DNA of 64,000 nucleotides from Manduca sexta (GCF_014839805.1 NC_051134.1:10137170-10201169); one strand, 5' to 3'; shown: positions 37,049 through 48,591, counted from the first letter of the stretch. A program made the numbers and translations. The notes: a model not told the origin generated them from the letters alone.

Positions 37049-38169
37049 TATTAGTATAGATAGTAAATTCTTTTAACAGATGAAAGTCACGTACGATAGT
37101 TATAGCTGTTGTTCAATATTATGTTTCCCACTCCGTAAGCCACGCATTATTGTGCCATACCATACATCATGTACGAAATCCAAACAGACTACCGAAATAT
37201 GAATTATCACCCCAAATGACATTTACAATAGAATAAGACATGAATAATAGTTCTGTAGATTTAAGCCTCTATACGGTCGGAAGTTTGAAATGAATCAATT
37301 TTAATGAAGAAATACGCACACATATAGTTTTGGTAAAGGAAATTTACATCCAGTGACTGAATCTCATGAAATATCAAATTCAAAATTTAAAATATGTGAC
37401 AGTATCGAAAAAGCCGTTAAAGTATACGATATGAGCAATTGAAAACAGCAGTAATAACATGTTAGTATACAATATCACTATATATACAAACATACACTAA
37501 CCGAGCCCGCTCCACGCCTAAAGGGAGCCAAACGTAATTCCGAATTCAAACGCACGCAGCCGCCATATTGTTATACGGTTCTAATTTCAAATTTCAAATT
37601 TGGAACGTTCGGATATTCCCCGGTGGCCGTTGAATAGTTCGAGCCCGCAGATGATTAATAACTAGATATTAATCAAGGCATTATTCGAGCTGGCGGATTA
37701 AATTTTCAAAACGCGCGGATACGGTCGGATGGTATAACGCTTTCAGAAATAATCAGAATGTTTATGAAGTAATCAATAATTTTGTCAAGAGTGTGATTAA
37801 AATTTTCGGAAATACTTGTTTTAGACCTGTTTGACTTTGAATTCAGAATTTTAAGAATTCAATTTTATCGTACTAAATTCATTTTATGGTCTAAAATAAA
37901 CTTTATAAAACACATAATATTACGCAAATGTATTGATTAAAATCACCTTGAATTTCTGTTAGACATAAAAATAATATATATAACCTCGAAAATGTAGGCC
38001 GTCTGATTCAGACTTTCATCTTCAAATTAAAAGAAATAAGCTTCTTGTATTAAGCATACAAAAAGAGAAAATCTTTATCGGGATAAAGATACGTAATCTG
38101 AGAAATTTAAGAAAGGTAAGTATGAGTGCATTTGTAACATTTAGTCGAAGGTCAGAGGTCGCAAGTTAA
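37049..38169. other. Intergenic; candidate regulatory island 37495-37740
   Basis: The island has mixed composition, several TAAT and ATTA cores (GATTAATAACTAGATATTAA), GCAGCCGCCATATTG, and the AAATTTCAAATTTCAAATTT doublet. No open frame, no repeat family. A donor-like AAAG|GTAAGTATG lies at 38111-38123, but no coding exon reads into it. Confidence 0.35.
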
Positions 38170-38599
38170 GGTATGTAAAGGTCCCGTGAACCCTCCCTAC
38201 ACCGTGCGGGCTACGAATACAAATAGGGAATCCAGGGATGGATTAAGGGATGTGTTGAGTTAATAACAGTGCTGAAATTACGGTAGTCATTTCATAAAAA
38301 TATTAGTTGACGCGACAGGCGTTGTCCCGTCTTAACTATGAATTTGCAGCGCGCGTTCTGTCAATCGCTGACAGTTATTTCAAACAATTGACAGTTATAT
38401 AAAATTAATATTTTCGTTAAGTTTTCTTAAATTTTCTAATTTTCCGCGCAATTTTTTGAATTGTTTTCTTTCATAAGAAACTTCTCCTGACAATAACAAA
38501 CACAACAACAACAAAACATAGTGAAATCGGTCCAGCCGTTCACGCGTGATGGCGTGACCAAGGGAAATAGGGATTCATTTATATATATATATAGATAGA
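38170..38599 (-). mobile_element. Helitron-like element lacking a clear 3' end
   Basis: The minus strand starts TCTATCTATATATATATAAA and passes CGTGAACGGCTGGACCGATT. Further on, CCATCCCTGGATTCC is a segment also present in the element at 31804. The GC-rich hairpin and CTAG were not found, so the 3' end is either decayed or lost. Confidence 0.55.
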
Positions 38600-39549
38600 T
38601 TTAAGTTTTTATTTTGGAGTCTGGAATTTGTGCACGATATGGCGATAGACTCGCCCTCTATCTATCAGTCGAAACTCAGGCTTACCGGTACAAAGGTCAC
38701 TTCCATGTCCGTACAAAAAAAACGTGATTTAGAAGTCGCTTAAACCTGTGCATATTAGGTTTACACTTTACATATTATATGACTGAAGGATTAATATCGA
38801 TATATCTACTATACGAACTATTATATATATTTATATAAGTAATGAAGTATCCTGTACTGTAGTTCAAATCCATCGTGCGTTCATTAAACGAAGCTCAATA
38901 ATCGTCCATAACGCGAACTTCAATAATAGATGCCAATAGAATTGACACACTGAATTGAGGTTAATGATTTAATCCAAATTTCGATATAATTAGTTGATTG
39001 GAAAAGCAAATATTTCACGTGTGAAGCAAATATTTTAATTATGTTTTAGCAATTACGTTGACACAGTTTCTGTTTTCGATCAAACTCGATCTAAAAACTA
39101 GTTTTGATTACAATTTTTGATTGAACTTTGGAAATCGTTCATATCAAACAAGAATTGCCTTTGGTCCTATAAGATTACTATCAATGCATACTAGGATATG
39201 GCCTTAGTCGTTAAAAAAAATACTTCAGTATCTTTACCACCAAGCATCAGCGTGAAAGCTTTATTTGGTTTGAAATACAAATATTGATCGTTAAGACTTA
39301 ATTAAATTAATTAAATAAAGCTATTTTATTATTATTATTATTATTAAGCCTTAATTTCAGTATTATAAACACTGTTCAGAGCCATTCAGTAGGTACTTAT
39401 TAAAACCTCCAAGATTTCGACATATATGGGCACGATAACATCAAGACTATTTAATTACATTTTAAGGCATGGCAGTAAAGTTAAAGTGCCAGGAGTTAAG
39501 TTGTATTTTTTATACCATAATACATTATAAAGGAAAATAATCAGGAATA
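38600..39549. other. AT-rich intergenic with (ATT)n tract
   Basis: A run of ATT units occupies 39328-39350. A fragment resembling the middle of family C (CACGATATGGCGATAGACTC) is at 38634. No gene. Confidence 0.45.
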
Positions 39550-39554
39550 TGTCA

Positions 39555-39885
39555 GCATATCAGCCGCGATAGCCTAGTTGGTTGTGGAACGGACTGCCGA
39601 GACGATTATCCGCAGGGTCAAATCGCAAGGGCACACGCCACTGACTTTTCTAAAAAATTATGTGTGTATTCTTTGTAAATTATCGCTTGCTTTAAAGGTG
39701 AAGGAAAACATCGTGAGGAAACCTGCATACCTGAGATGTTCTCTATAGGAATTTTGAGGGTGTGTGAAGTCTACCAATCCGCACTAGGCCAGCGTGGTGA
39801 ACTAAGGCCTAATCCCTCTCAGTAGTAGAGGAGGCCCATGCCCAACAGTGGGACAGTATAAAATACAGGACTGATATTATACTAT
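39555..39885 (+). mobile_element. Family B SINE (Metulj-like), full length
   Basis: Head GCGATAGCCTAGTTGGTTGT and box B CGCAGGGTCAAATCGC, with body and tail as in the copy at 13996. ATAATCAGGAA occurs just upstream (39536) and again after the tail (39883), a likely target-site duplication. Confidence 0.85.
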
Positions 39886-39954
39886 AATCAGGAAAATAGC
39901 ACGACTAGTTCTACTTAAACAATATTCATTTATTACTCATACCCGTGTCCCGGT

Positions 39955-40142
39955 GCGTTCCAATAGTTTACGTTGACCCCGTTGACGGGGATAAGCATGT
40001 CGCCATATTGGGTACAAATTCCAGACTCCGGGCTAATACTAAGTAGAAAAACCTAACATAACGTTACTCTACCCGGGAATCAAACCCGAGAATACAGCAC
40101 TACAGTACCGTAATACAACTATGCCATCGACGCAGTCAGCTC
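39955..40142 (-). mobile_element. Family C SINE
   Basis: On the minus strand: GCGTCGATGGCATAGTTGTA (box A), CTCGGGTTTGATTCCCGGGT (box B), TTAGTATTAGCCCGGAGTCT and CCAATATGGCGACATGCTTA. Both pol III boxes are well kept. Confidence 0.8.
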
Positions 40143-40198
40143 CTTGTAATTCATTTCATTAATGAATATGCAATTTCAAAATGGGCAAATCTCGTAAA

Positions 40199-40946
40199 TC
40201 TATACTATTATATAAAGCTGAAGAGTTTGTTTGTTTGAACGCGCTACTCTCAGGAACTACCGGTCCAAACTGAAAAATTCTTCTTGCGTTGGATAGCCCT
40301 TTGTTCGTGGAGTGCTATAGGCTATATATCATCACGCTATACCCAATAGGAGCGGAGCAGTAATGGCTAATCTCAGGAACTACCGGTCCAAACTGAAAAA
40401 ATCTTTTTGCGTTGGATAGCCCTTTGTTCGTGGAGTGCTATACTATATATCATCACGCTATACCCAATAGGAGCGCAGCAGTAATAGCTAATCTCAGGAA
40501 CTACCGGTTTGAATGGAAAAAATCTTTTTGTGTTGGATAGCGCTTTATTCCTGAAGTGCTATAGGCTATATATCATCACGCCATGACCAATAGGAGCGGA
40601 GCAGTAACGAAACATGTTGCAATAACGGGGAAAATTTATTAGTTTTGAGAGCTTCCGTTGTGTGCGCTGCGTAAACGGTTGAAGTTATGCAACAATGATG
40701 TATGACGGGATTGTTCCTCTTAAAAAGTTCTAAAAAATATATTATAAAACAAAGTCCCCCGCTGCATCTGTCTGCCTGAACGTGTTAAACTCAAAAACTA
40801 CCTAACGTATTAAGATGAAATTTGGTATGCAGACAGTTTTAGACCCTGGGAAGAACATCGGGCTCCCGGGAAACTACTACTTTTATAACAGAAAACTTTA
40901 GCCTGAAAAACTTTAAAACGCGGGCGGAGCCGCGGGAAAAAGCTAG
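40199..40946 (+). mobile_element. Lep1-type non-autonomous Helitron
   Basis: Begins TCTATACTATTATATAAAGC and ends with hairpin CGCGGGCGGAGCCGCG then GGAAAAAGCTAG, preceded by A and followed by T. From memory the sequence, including AACTACCGGTCC, CACGCTATACCCAATAGGAG and AGCTTCCGTTGTGTGCGCTG, matches the Lep1 Helitron-like family of Lepidoptera. 748 bp, with no Rep/helicase. Copy number of the internal repeat is three. The segment from about 40738 (TATTATAAAACAAAGTCCC) to the end is shared with the smaller elements at 42708 and 57342. Confidence 0.85.
40251..40612. repeat. Three tandem units of about 122 bp inside Lep1
   Basis: Units start with CAGGAACTACCGGT at 40251, 40374 and 40495 and end near the GGAGCGGAGCAGTAA block. 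Units one and two differ at few positions; unit three is more diverged, so the most recent amplification involved the first two. Confidence 0.85.
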
Positions 40947-41631
40947 TATGAAATATATAGGAATATCACAACAAATAACAACAAAAATTCCGTAATTTTT
41001 ATTACTGATTGACCGCAAATTGTAAATAAAAAATATAAAAAACAAAATTACACTATTTTAGAAAATAATAAGATTTTTCCATTTCCTGATCTTTAGAATT
41101 TCAGACATGTGCCCTTTTCGAAATTGCATATTCAAATATTTTCCATAACCTACCTTATTCCTGTCCTGGGCGGTTCCGACCGAGTCACGCGTATGTGTGT
41201 AATATTATGACCCTAATAAATATCACTTGGAATACATATATTTATGTTCGGAATGTACTCATATTCATATGTGCGTCATTGAAGTACTATTTCGTTACGT
41301 GTAAATTTCATTATTATTTTTTGGATATCATCTGTCCATTTGCCTCGTGTCCATAGCCTGTAACTACTCATCCGTACGACCATTAATGGAGTATAATATT
41401 GGAAGTGTTTTGGTAGTATAATGAAATTTCATTTATTTTTTATTTTATTTTTATTTTATTTATTAGGGATCACCAACAGAATTTACAATATTACATACGA
41501 ATAACTAAAACAAAAAAAAACATCTGGACTAATTGCAATTCTAATAACTGGCAACTACAACATGCACAAGGTTAGAAAAAAAAAAAAAAACATATAATTT
41601 ACGTTTAATAATACAATATGGCTAGTAAAAT

Positions 41632-41760
41632 GCAGCGCAGTGGAATACCAAACAATACTTTATAATTCAAGGTGTTGAATGTTAATGGGCGGACGTATCG
41701 CTTACCATCAGATGAACGGCACGCTTGTCTCGTCATTTAAAGCAATAAATAATATTAAAT
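41632..41760 (+). mobile_element. Family D fragment (3' end)
   Basis: AATACCAAACAATACTTTAT, AATTCAAGGTGTTGAATG, CGTATCGCTTACCATCAGAT, GTCTCGTCATTTAAAGCAAT and an AAATAATATT tail. Confidence 0.75.
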
Positions 41761-44080
41761 ATTACTTTTTTGTAAATGATTTTCACGTTAGAGGCTGATG
41801 AACCATGGCAAATGATTTTTCCATATTAATAATATTGTAACATTGTAATATATAGATAGCCAATATACAATTATTATTATGAAGCCGAATGGTAAAGCGA
41901 AATCAAAAAAGAAATCCATATTTCTCTCATCTCTGTTCTGTTGCTTTAAGCACTATTTTCAGGTTTTTGGTATTGTGTTTGTGGTCTGTCTGATCATTTA
42001 ATTTCAGGTCATCTGCCTCTTTATCGACTTCTGTAAAAAAATTATGAGCAATGCAATAAATGTGTTTACTAAATCCAGGTCAGTTTTATGGAATAGCAGT
42101 CGTGTATAACAGCACAGCTGGCCTAGTCTTCTTCAACTAATGATAGTCTTTGGCTTTGCGGGTACTATGCAAATACTCCGGCCTTGTGCAGGTTCATGGA
42201 TACCACATAATCAAGACCTGTCAGATATGGTCTACTCATTGGATTGGCATAGTTATGATGGAGTATTTGTATGAGGGTAAAGGCATTCAGGTTTGAAATT
42301 TGGACTCCTGGGAATTTTCACACGAAACGCAAATTTTCTTTAAGGACATTTCACGTTCACTGCTGATAGCTACCAGATCATATAATGTGTGCCCAAAGCT
42401 GCCCAGCAACAACAGAATACTAGAGCAAATGTATCTAAACAATGGTAGTTATGAAGCCTCCGTCAACTGTGTAGGCACTAGAGCAACTTTTCTCATTTCG
42501 CCTTTACTCTACCAAGATGAAATAACTTCCACGTTGCGCTGGATTTAAACATGGTTATAACGAAACTTGTTTCCGTTTGACCTTGAAATACCTTCAATCG
42601 AAATGTTTGAGAGAATTCCTACTTCTGTTAGATTTTCAAAGGTCTAAAAATGCTTCATTCCCCATTTTCATTTACTAGTTTCTCGGCACATATCGTATAT
42701 ACATCAGTCCATATTATAAAACAAAGTCCGCCGCCGCGCATGTCAATTTGAACGCAATAAACTCAAAAACTACTAAACGAATTTTTTATTATTTATTTCA
42801 CCAACGCAAGAAGTGATTCAAGAGGAAGGGTGTATAGGTATAATTCATTAATGTTTTGTGCTACAGAAATAATCTGTTGGTATATAAGCTCTGATACTCG
42901 TGCCAAGCCAGACAGGGTCACAAGTAAAGATTAAAGGAGAATGATAAAGCGATTTTGACCAGACTGTACCACTGTCTTACAGAAAGCCGATGTGAATTGA
43001 TAAATTTTCCATTACATTGCGTTTGTTCAAAATTCCAATACGCAATAATTATGCTCCCTTTTACCAATTTCTTCAGAGCAGCGTATCCAAATTGTGGCTG
43101 TATATATATCATGATGATAATTTATCAGATTATCAACATAAAAAAGAAGAGAGAAAAGAAGAAGTTTATTGTTGGAATAAAGATAAAAAATTAAAAACAC
43201 AAAATCCTACATAACAAACAATTATTGCACCAACAATGGGCCTCCCATTTAAAAGTGATTCATCTGTCTATTCGTCTACCTTTTGCCACAATAAAAGATC
43301 TTTTGGAAACAATTATTCCACCAAAAGCATACGGAAGTCATTGGATTTCATTGTTTTAATACGAGAGAAGACGCTAGTTCCCTAAAGACTCGCTGTTACT
43401 AACGGCTCGTTACATTTTCTACATAATTTATAATTCTGCAAGATAAATTGGAATTTTAGTATTTTAACATGGAAAGGCAGCTGTGACGCGAAACTAATTT
43501 TATTTGACGACTTCTCAGTACCTAGATTAATCGCCTGACTAATTTTTCAGCTAATCAACATAATTAGAGTTTCTGGTAGATTTTTATCATTTTTGTTTGT
43601 TGCAGCCATAATATATTAATAAAAACTTTTTAAAACCGAAACGGACGTACTGCTTGACATCAAATTACGATATATATTTTATAAAAATGGAATATCAAAT
43701 TTATTGTTGTCATTTTTCGTATAATCTATGCCGATGATTGTATCTTCTAAAATTATTAATTATTTTACACATAATATCATCAGGTTAAACTGACGGTTCA
43801 ACATTATTCTTGTTAAGGAAACATGTTGACCAGTTGGATATTAAACGTACGTACGCAAGGTACGTATCATTGTGGTTTGTGGTAATACAATAAAACTTTG
43901 TACTACGAAGCACATTTAAAGTAAACGCTTTGTTGTGTTCTGTAACAAAATAATTCTAGAGATCCGCAACATGAACCGGTGTTGTTAATTCGCACACGAG
44001 TCCTTCCGTACCTGATATTGACTTTGAACAAAATGAAAAAGCCAGCATAATTTTTTTATGGTAAAATAGACGTGAAAAAA
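41761..44080. other. Gene-free tract with a small Helitron fragment
   Basis: 42708-42790 repeats the TATTATAAAACAAAGTCCGC start and AACTCAAAAACTACTAAACG of the Lep1 3' module. An 82-codon frame at 42300-42548 (+) and two mutually overlapping 64-79-codon frames near 43000 have no motif. No gene is supported. Confidence 0.4.
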
Positions 44081-44391
44081 AGCGGCGATAGCCTTTTTGG
44101 TTGCGGAACGCACTGCCGAGACGAATGTTCACAGGTACAAAACCCAAGGGCACACACCTCTGACTTTACTAAATTATATGGGTATTCTTTGTGAATTATT
44201 ATAGCTTGCTTTAACGGTGAAGGTAAACCTACACACCTGAGAAGTTCTTTATAGAAATTTCGAAGGTGTGTGAAGTCTACCAATCCGCACTAGGCCAGCG
44301 TAGTGGACTAAGCCCTAATCCCTCTCAGTTGTAGAGGAGGCCCGTGCCCAACAGTGGGAGAGTATATAATACAGGGCTGATATTATTATAT
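44081..44391 (+). mobile_element. Family B SINE (Metulj-like)
   Basis: Head AGCGGCGATAGCCTTTTTGG, box B CACAGGTACAAAACCC, complete body and ATATTATTATATT tail. TAAAATAGACGTG upstream (44070) and TAAAATAGCCGTG downstream (44392) form a 13-bp duplication with one mismatch. Confidence 0.85.
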
Positions 44392-44470
44392 TAAAATAGC
44401 CGTGCCTTAGCGGAATTGTACTAATGTCTCACGCAACCCGAATTGAAAGTATTTTAATAAACGGACACAG

Positions 44471-44866
44471 GAAAGTATCGACTGACGAGAATTGATAATC
44501 TCTTGCCAGTCGACACACAGTTTTGCTGGTGATAGGATATATTTTATATCCCACGGATAGCGACCACCATACACGAGGTGTAAAACCCGTCATAGTGGCC
44601 CACGTAAGTGCGTTCCGAGTTCAGCCTGTTCGGTTCCAAAAGTTGACATACTATAGGGCTCCACTCCACTTACCATCAGGTGCAGTTGGGATACTTCGCC
44701 GTGCTTGAATAAAAAAAAAATATTAACAATGTCAGCCTGTTTGAAACCAAATATACATAGTTTGATGTCGGAACGTGCACACTTACGTAAGCCACTACTG
44801 TGGGATCTACCCCTTTTGAACGGAGGTCGCTATCCCGGCGGATATAAATCTCTCTAGTAAACACGA
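44471..44866. mobile_element. Rearranged family A cluster
   Basis: Three family A pieces adjoin: a minus-sense hairpin fragment (44471-44520), a plus-sense copy from TGCTGGTGATAGGATATATT to a polyA tail (44524-44720), and a minus-sense head fragment (44731-44866, ending in GGCGGATATAAAT). The first and third have the same orientation and are complementary portions. The simplest reading is that the plus-sense copy inserted into a minus-sense copy, with some loss. Confidence 0.65.
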
Positions 44867-47117
44867 GCAAGCTTGCCCCTACGGAAAAGTAAATTTCATG
44901 AACCACCATCACGCATACTATTTCACGTTAAACGTCCTACACTTTGCCCCATTAAAGCTATTGAAAATGGATCGATAACAATAAATAATTCAGTACATTT
45001 AGAAGTGTTCTATAAATGTACTTAATCATTGAATTATTAATAGAAAACGTGGTGTAAATGACTGATCTGACCACAATTATATTTATAGTGAAATGAAAAA
45101 AAATGACTTCTTATGTCTGATTATGTACATTGTTTTATGTATGACAGAAAATAATATCAAAAATAAATATTCTGAAATCTGCCTCAAAATTTGTTGAAAA
45201 AATAAAACAGTTATTCATAATTGAAATATTGTTGTAAGCAAAAATGGGGGCGCTTATCGTGCTCTCTCTTTCTCACGTAGCGTTATGGCCAGTGAGACTT
45301 GGTAACGTCACAGTTTGCTATCACTGTTATTTGACAGCTACCCGGTGTATTAGGAACCTTTATAACTGGAAAGGTATGAAAGCGAAGCCGTTCTAGCAGG
45401 AACATAATTCTCAAATACTGTATAAGCTATTTTTTATTTCGTGAACAAATTTAACTGGCATTAAAAATAAGGGTAACTATGTATATTTAAACTATGATTG
45501 ATTTTTCCGATGGAACTTTGTCACTATTCTTATTGAGTGTAAAACATATTTATCTGTTTACAATGTTATTTTGTGATTTTTATTTAGATTTCCATAATCA
45601 TTCGGTAGATAAAACAAACCTTACTTTTTCAAAAAAGACCACAATTGTATTGTCACTCATGGTGGCTGCAATGAACAAAACTGTAACAACTATAAAAACA
45701 GAATACAAACTGTCCAGCGTAGGTACTATCATTATAAGGAAATGAGAACATACTTACCTGGTTGGAGAACGATGAGTCTCGTCAAACAATCAAACACAAA
45801 TCTACTATTGTTCTAATCGTTGAAGTGCCGGTGGCTGTACAAGTTGTGGACCTCAACGTGATTGTGCAAGTTTTTGCAAACGGAACGTGCGGTGCGGTCG
45901 GAACCGAGCACTGAAATGAGAAAAGTTATCGCTTGATGAGGTTACATTTGTTGTTACCGGATTATGGAATTTTTTCGAGTTCCACAATAGTTATTTGTTT
46001 AAAATGTGAAAATATTCTTGTGGTTTACCACACGCAGCTGTGTACTTTGGGCTTTGTTGTTTCGAATTTTGCATATTTCGCCCCGAGAAAAGTAACTATT
46101 TCAGGTAATGGAAAGCTCAGTTCCGTTGGTACAAACATAATATCGGCCATCGATGCTAGATAAACCAGCTTATCTAACTAGACGTACACCTATTGGCTCC
46201 GGGATGTATGCTCTTTACAGTAGTTATTAAGTCTCATTTCATCTACTGATTACATTAGCTTAATAGACCAGTGCATGATCACTGATGCTTCCTGCTGGAA
46301 AAAATGAATCTACATCTTTGCCTACACTGAATCTTGTATGAGAATTGATAGCATTAGAGAAACTGAGTTCGATTATGTTTCTTTTAATAATTAATTTCGA
46401 AGTAAAATGTTAAAAACAGAAAAATACTTGACGAGTCATACGGTTAGATGAAGGAGTATTCTTTGCCCACCTTACTATTTATTTAACAAAACTCATACAC
46501 TGTCATTTGTCAAATAGGTACGTTACAACTGTCATTTGTTATTTTTTTTACTGCAAAGCAAATGCAATTACTTCTTGAGCCGTATATATGTATGACATAA
46601 TTTGGGGCTCTCGATGTTTTAAAATAAAATAAAAAAGTGAAAATATTTAAACTTTGAAAAAATATATGGGTCTCATAATTTTAGATCTAGTTTTATAAAA
46701 TATAATTATTTGTGTATGTAAATAAAATATATTGTCAGCTAGTTAGGAAATCTAAGAGTAACTAACACCTACAATTTCTAACTTAGGTAAACTTGGCCCA
46801 TATCATATTTTTTTTACGAACAGCATTTCGTAGAATTAGAAGAAATATATAGAATATTTCTCTACTAGGAAATTACTATGCCAAATTAGACGATTCATTA
46901 AAATGAAATATACATAAAGACGATTGAACAAAAACTTGCTTCTATATTCATATGCTTTTGATTCGATAGTGCTCGTTAGTATTGACTAGCGACTATAAAG
47001 ATATTTACTCTCCCAGGCATCGGCCTTTAATGTGCCGTCATAACAAGTTGTCAGCCTTAATAAATTATGTTTACTAACAGTTAGATTGGACCGACGACTT
47101 GAAAAAGGGGGCGGGTA
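44867..47117. other. Gene-free tract with promoter-like and exon-like signals
   Basis: 45255-45355 holds a GCTCTCTCTTTCTC run and a TAACGTCAC site, features also common in mobile-element termini. Frames of 76-83 codons at 45494 and 45933 have no motif. TGTCATTTGTCAAAT and ACTGTCATTTGTTAT form a direct doublet at 46499 and 46529. The candidate minus-strand exon is listed separately. Confidence 0.35.
45758..45910 (-). other. Candidate noncoding or UTR exon
   Basis: On the minus strand TTTTCTCATTTCAG (45924-45911) is an excellent acceptor with a pyrimidine tract. 153 bases later CCAACCAG|GTAAGTATG (donor GT at 45757) is an almost perfect donor. The segment between is GC-richer than its flanks. 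All three frames contain stops or are short, and it contains no ATG, so it would suit an internal 5'-UTR exon or a long noncoding RNA. No partner exon was identified. Confidence 0.3.
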
Positions 47118-47210
47118 GTGGATAGATGCGGGCTACTCAAGACCGGGATGATTGGCGCTCACTTGGGGAGACCTAGGTTTAGCAGTGGATGGAGTCAGAT
47201 TGATTGATTC
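47118..47210 (+). mobile_element. RTE-clade LINE 3' end
   Basis: Reads as broken coding sequence for DRDDWRSLGET..QQWMESD, the conserved C-terminus of RTE reverse transcriptases, with two in-frame stops. It is followed by a TTGATTGATT remnant of the tail. Confidence 0.65.
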
Positions 47211-47716
47211 AAAAACTACCCTCAAATGTAACTCAAGAAATTGGGTGGTGTGGTTTTTATATTTAAGTATCCCTAGCAGAAATTTACGCCACATCGTTAA
47301 GTATGTATCGAGTAAGTTAACGCATAGTACACGTTAAATGATAGCATCCTTCAAAAAGAGTCACGTTCTGTTCAATGCACGCGTGCTTGTCAACCAGCGC
47401 GTTCCATACATATTGACACATGCTGGTCTATGGTTACATGATGCCTATTCGGAGTTTCCACGCGTGCGTCACGATGTTGTATTTTAGTTCCAAATACGCT
47501 CGCGCGGCGCTGTTTTGTTTTCCATACAAAAGTAAAGTTAAACTATTAGGTTCGAGATGATAACGCGTTCATTATTCCCGGCTATAATGCTCCGAAGACT
47601 ATGAAATGCAGGGAGTATATAGTATTAGAAGCTTGGTCTAGCGAGACGGTAGATCTGTTTTTTGTTTCCGGAGCAATCTATTGCTAGGTCATTAGATTGG
47701 TAATCCCTTAATAATA

Positions 47717-48028
47717 TCAGGCCTGTATTATATACTGTCCCGCTGTTGGACACGGGCCTCCTCTACTACTGAGAAGGAATAGGCCTTAGTCCATCACGCT
47801 GGCCTAGTGCGGGTTGGTAGACTACACACCCTCGAAAATACATAATAGAGAATTTCTCAGGTATGCAGGTTTCCTCACGATGTTTTCCTTCACCGTTAAA
47901 GCAAGCGATAATTCACAAAGAATACACACATCATTTTTAGAAAAGTCAGAGGTGTGTGCCCTTTGGATTTGAACCTGCGGACATTCGTCTTGGCAGTCCG
48001 TTCCACACCCAACTAGGCTATCGCCGCT
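47717..48028 (-). mobile_element. Family B SINE in duplication unit 1
   Basis: Reversed copy with tail at left (ATATCAGGCCTGTATTATAT) and head at right (AACTAGGCTATCGCCGCT). The right target duplication is replaced by the start of unit 2. Confidence 0.85.
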
Positions 48029-48270
48029 CTCACGATGCCGTATTTTAGTTCCAAATACGCTCGCGCGTCGCTGTTTTGTTTTCCATACAAAAATAAATTT
48101 AAAGTATTAAGTCATGAGACGATAACGCGTTCATTCTTTCCCGGCCACAATGCTCCGAAGACTATAAAATGCAAGGAGTATGTAGCATTAGAAGCTTGGC
48201 CTAGCGAGTCGGTAGATCTGTTTTTTGTTTCCCGAGCAACCTATTGCTAGGTCATTAGATTAGTAATCCC

Positions 48271-48591
48271 TTAATAATATCAGCCCTGTATTATATACTG
48301 TCCCACTGTTGGGCACGGGCCTCCTCTACTACTGAGAGGGAATAGACCTTAGTCTACCACGCTGGCCTAGTGCGGGTTGGTAGACTACACACCCTCGAAA
48401 ATTCATAATAGAGAATTTCTCAGGTATGCAGGTTTCCTCACGATGTTTTCCTTAACCGTTAAAGCAAGCGATAATTCACAAAGAATACACACATTATTTT
48501 TAGAAAAGTTAGAGGTGTGTGCCCTTGGGATTTGAACCTGCAGATATTGGTCTTGGCAGTCCGTTCCACACCTAACTAGACTATCGCCGCT
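48271..48591 (-). mobile_element. Family B SINE in duplication unit 2
   Basis: Reversed copy nearly identical in layout to that of unit 1. It is followed by ATTGGTAATCCCTTA, the right-hand target duplication. Confidence 0.85.

Larger units (their letters stand above)
47470..48591. repeat. 561-bp tandem duplication carrying a SINE
   Basis: Unit 1 is 47470-48030 and unit 2 is 48031-48591. Each has about 245 bp of unique sequence (from CACGATG through TTAGTTCCAAATACGCTCGC to GCTAGGTCATTAGATT) followed by a reversed family B SINE. Unique parts differ at about 26 positions by eye (roughly 10%). ATTGGTAATCCCTTA flanks the SINE on the left in unit 1 and after the SINE of unit 2 (48597-48611). So the SINE inserted first and the duplication followed, with its breakpoint at the SINE head. 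Confidence 0.85.

Noticed and set aside
38012..38114. Possible exon between CTGATTCAG and AAAG|GTAAGTATG
   Set aside because: The donor is strong, but the acceptor lacks a good pyrimidine tract and the only open frame is lysine/isoleucine-rich with no homology that I recognise.
43017..43214. Overlapping frames of 64-79 codons near 43 kb on both strands
   Set aside because: Mutually overlapping in several frames without any motif; low-complexity lysine-rich ends.
45255..45355. Promoter with GAGA-like and CRE-like sites
   Set aside because: No initiator or downstream frame; similar blocks are common in lepidopteran mobile-element ends, so not called.
45750..45770. U1 snRNA-like start ATACTTACCTGG on the plus strand
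   Set aside because: Only the first 12 bases match U1; the following sequence does not. The same bases read as a perfect splice donor on the other strand, which is expected since U1 pairs with donors.
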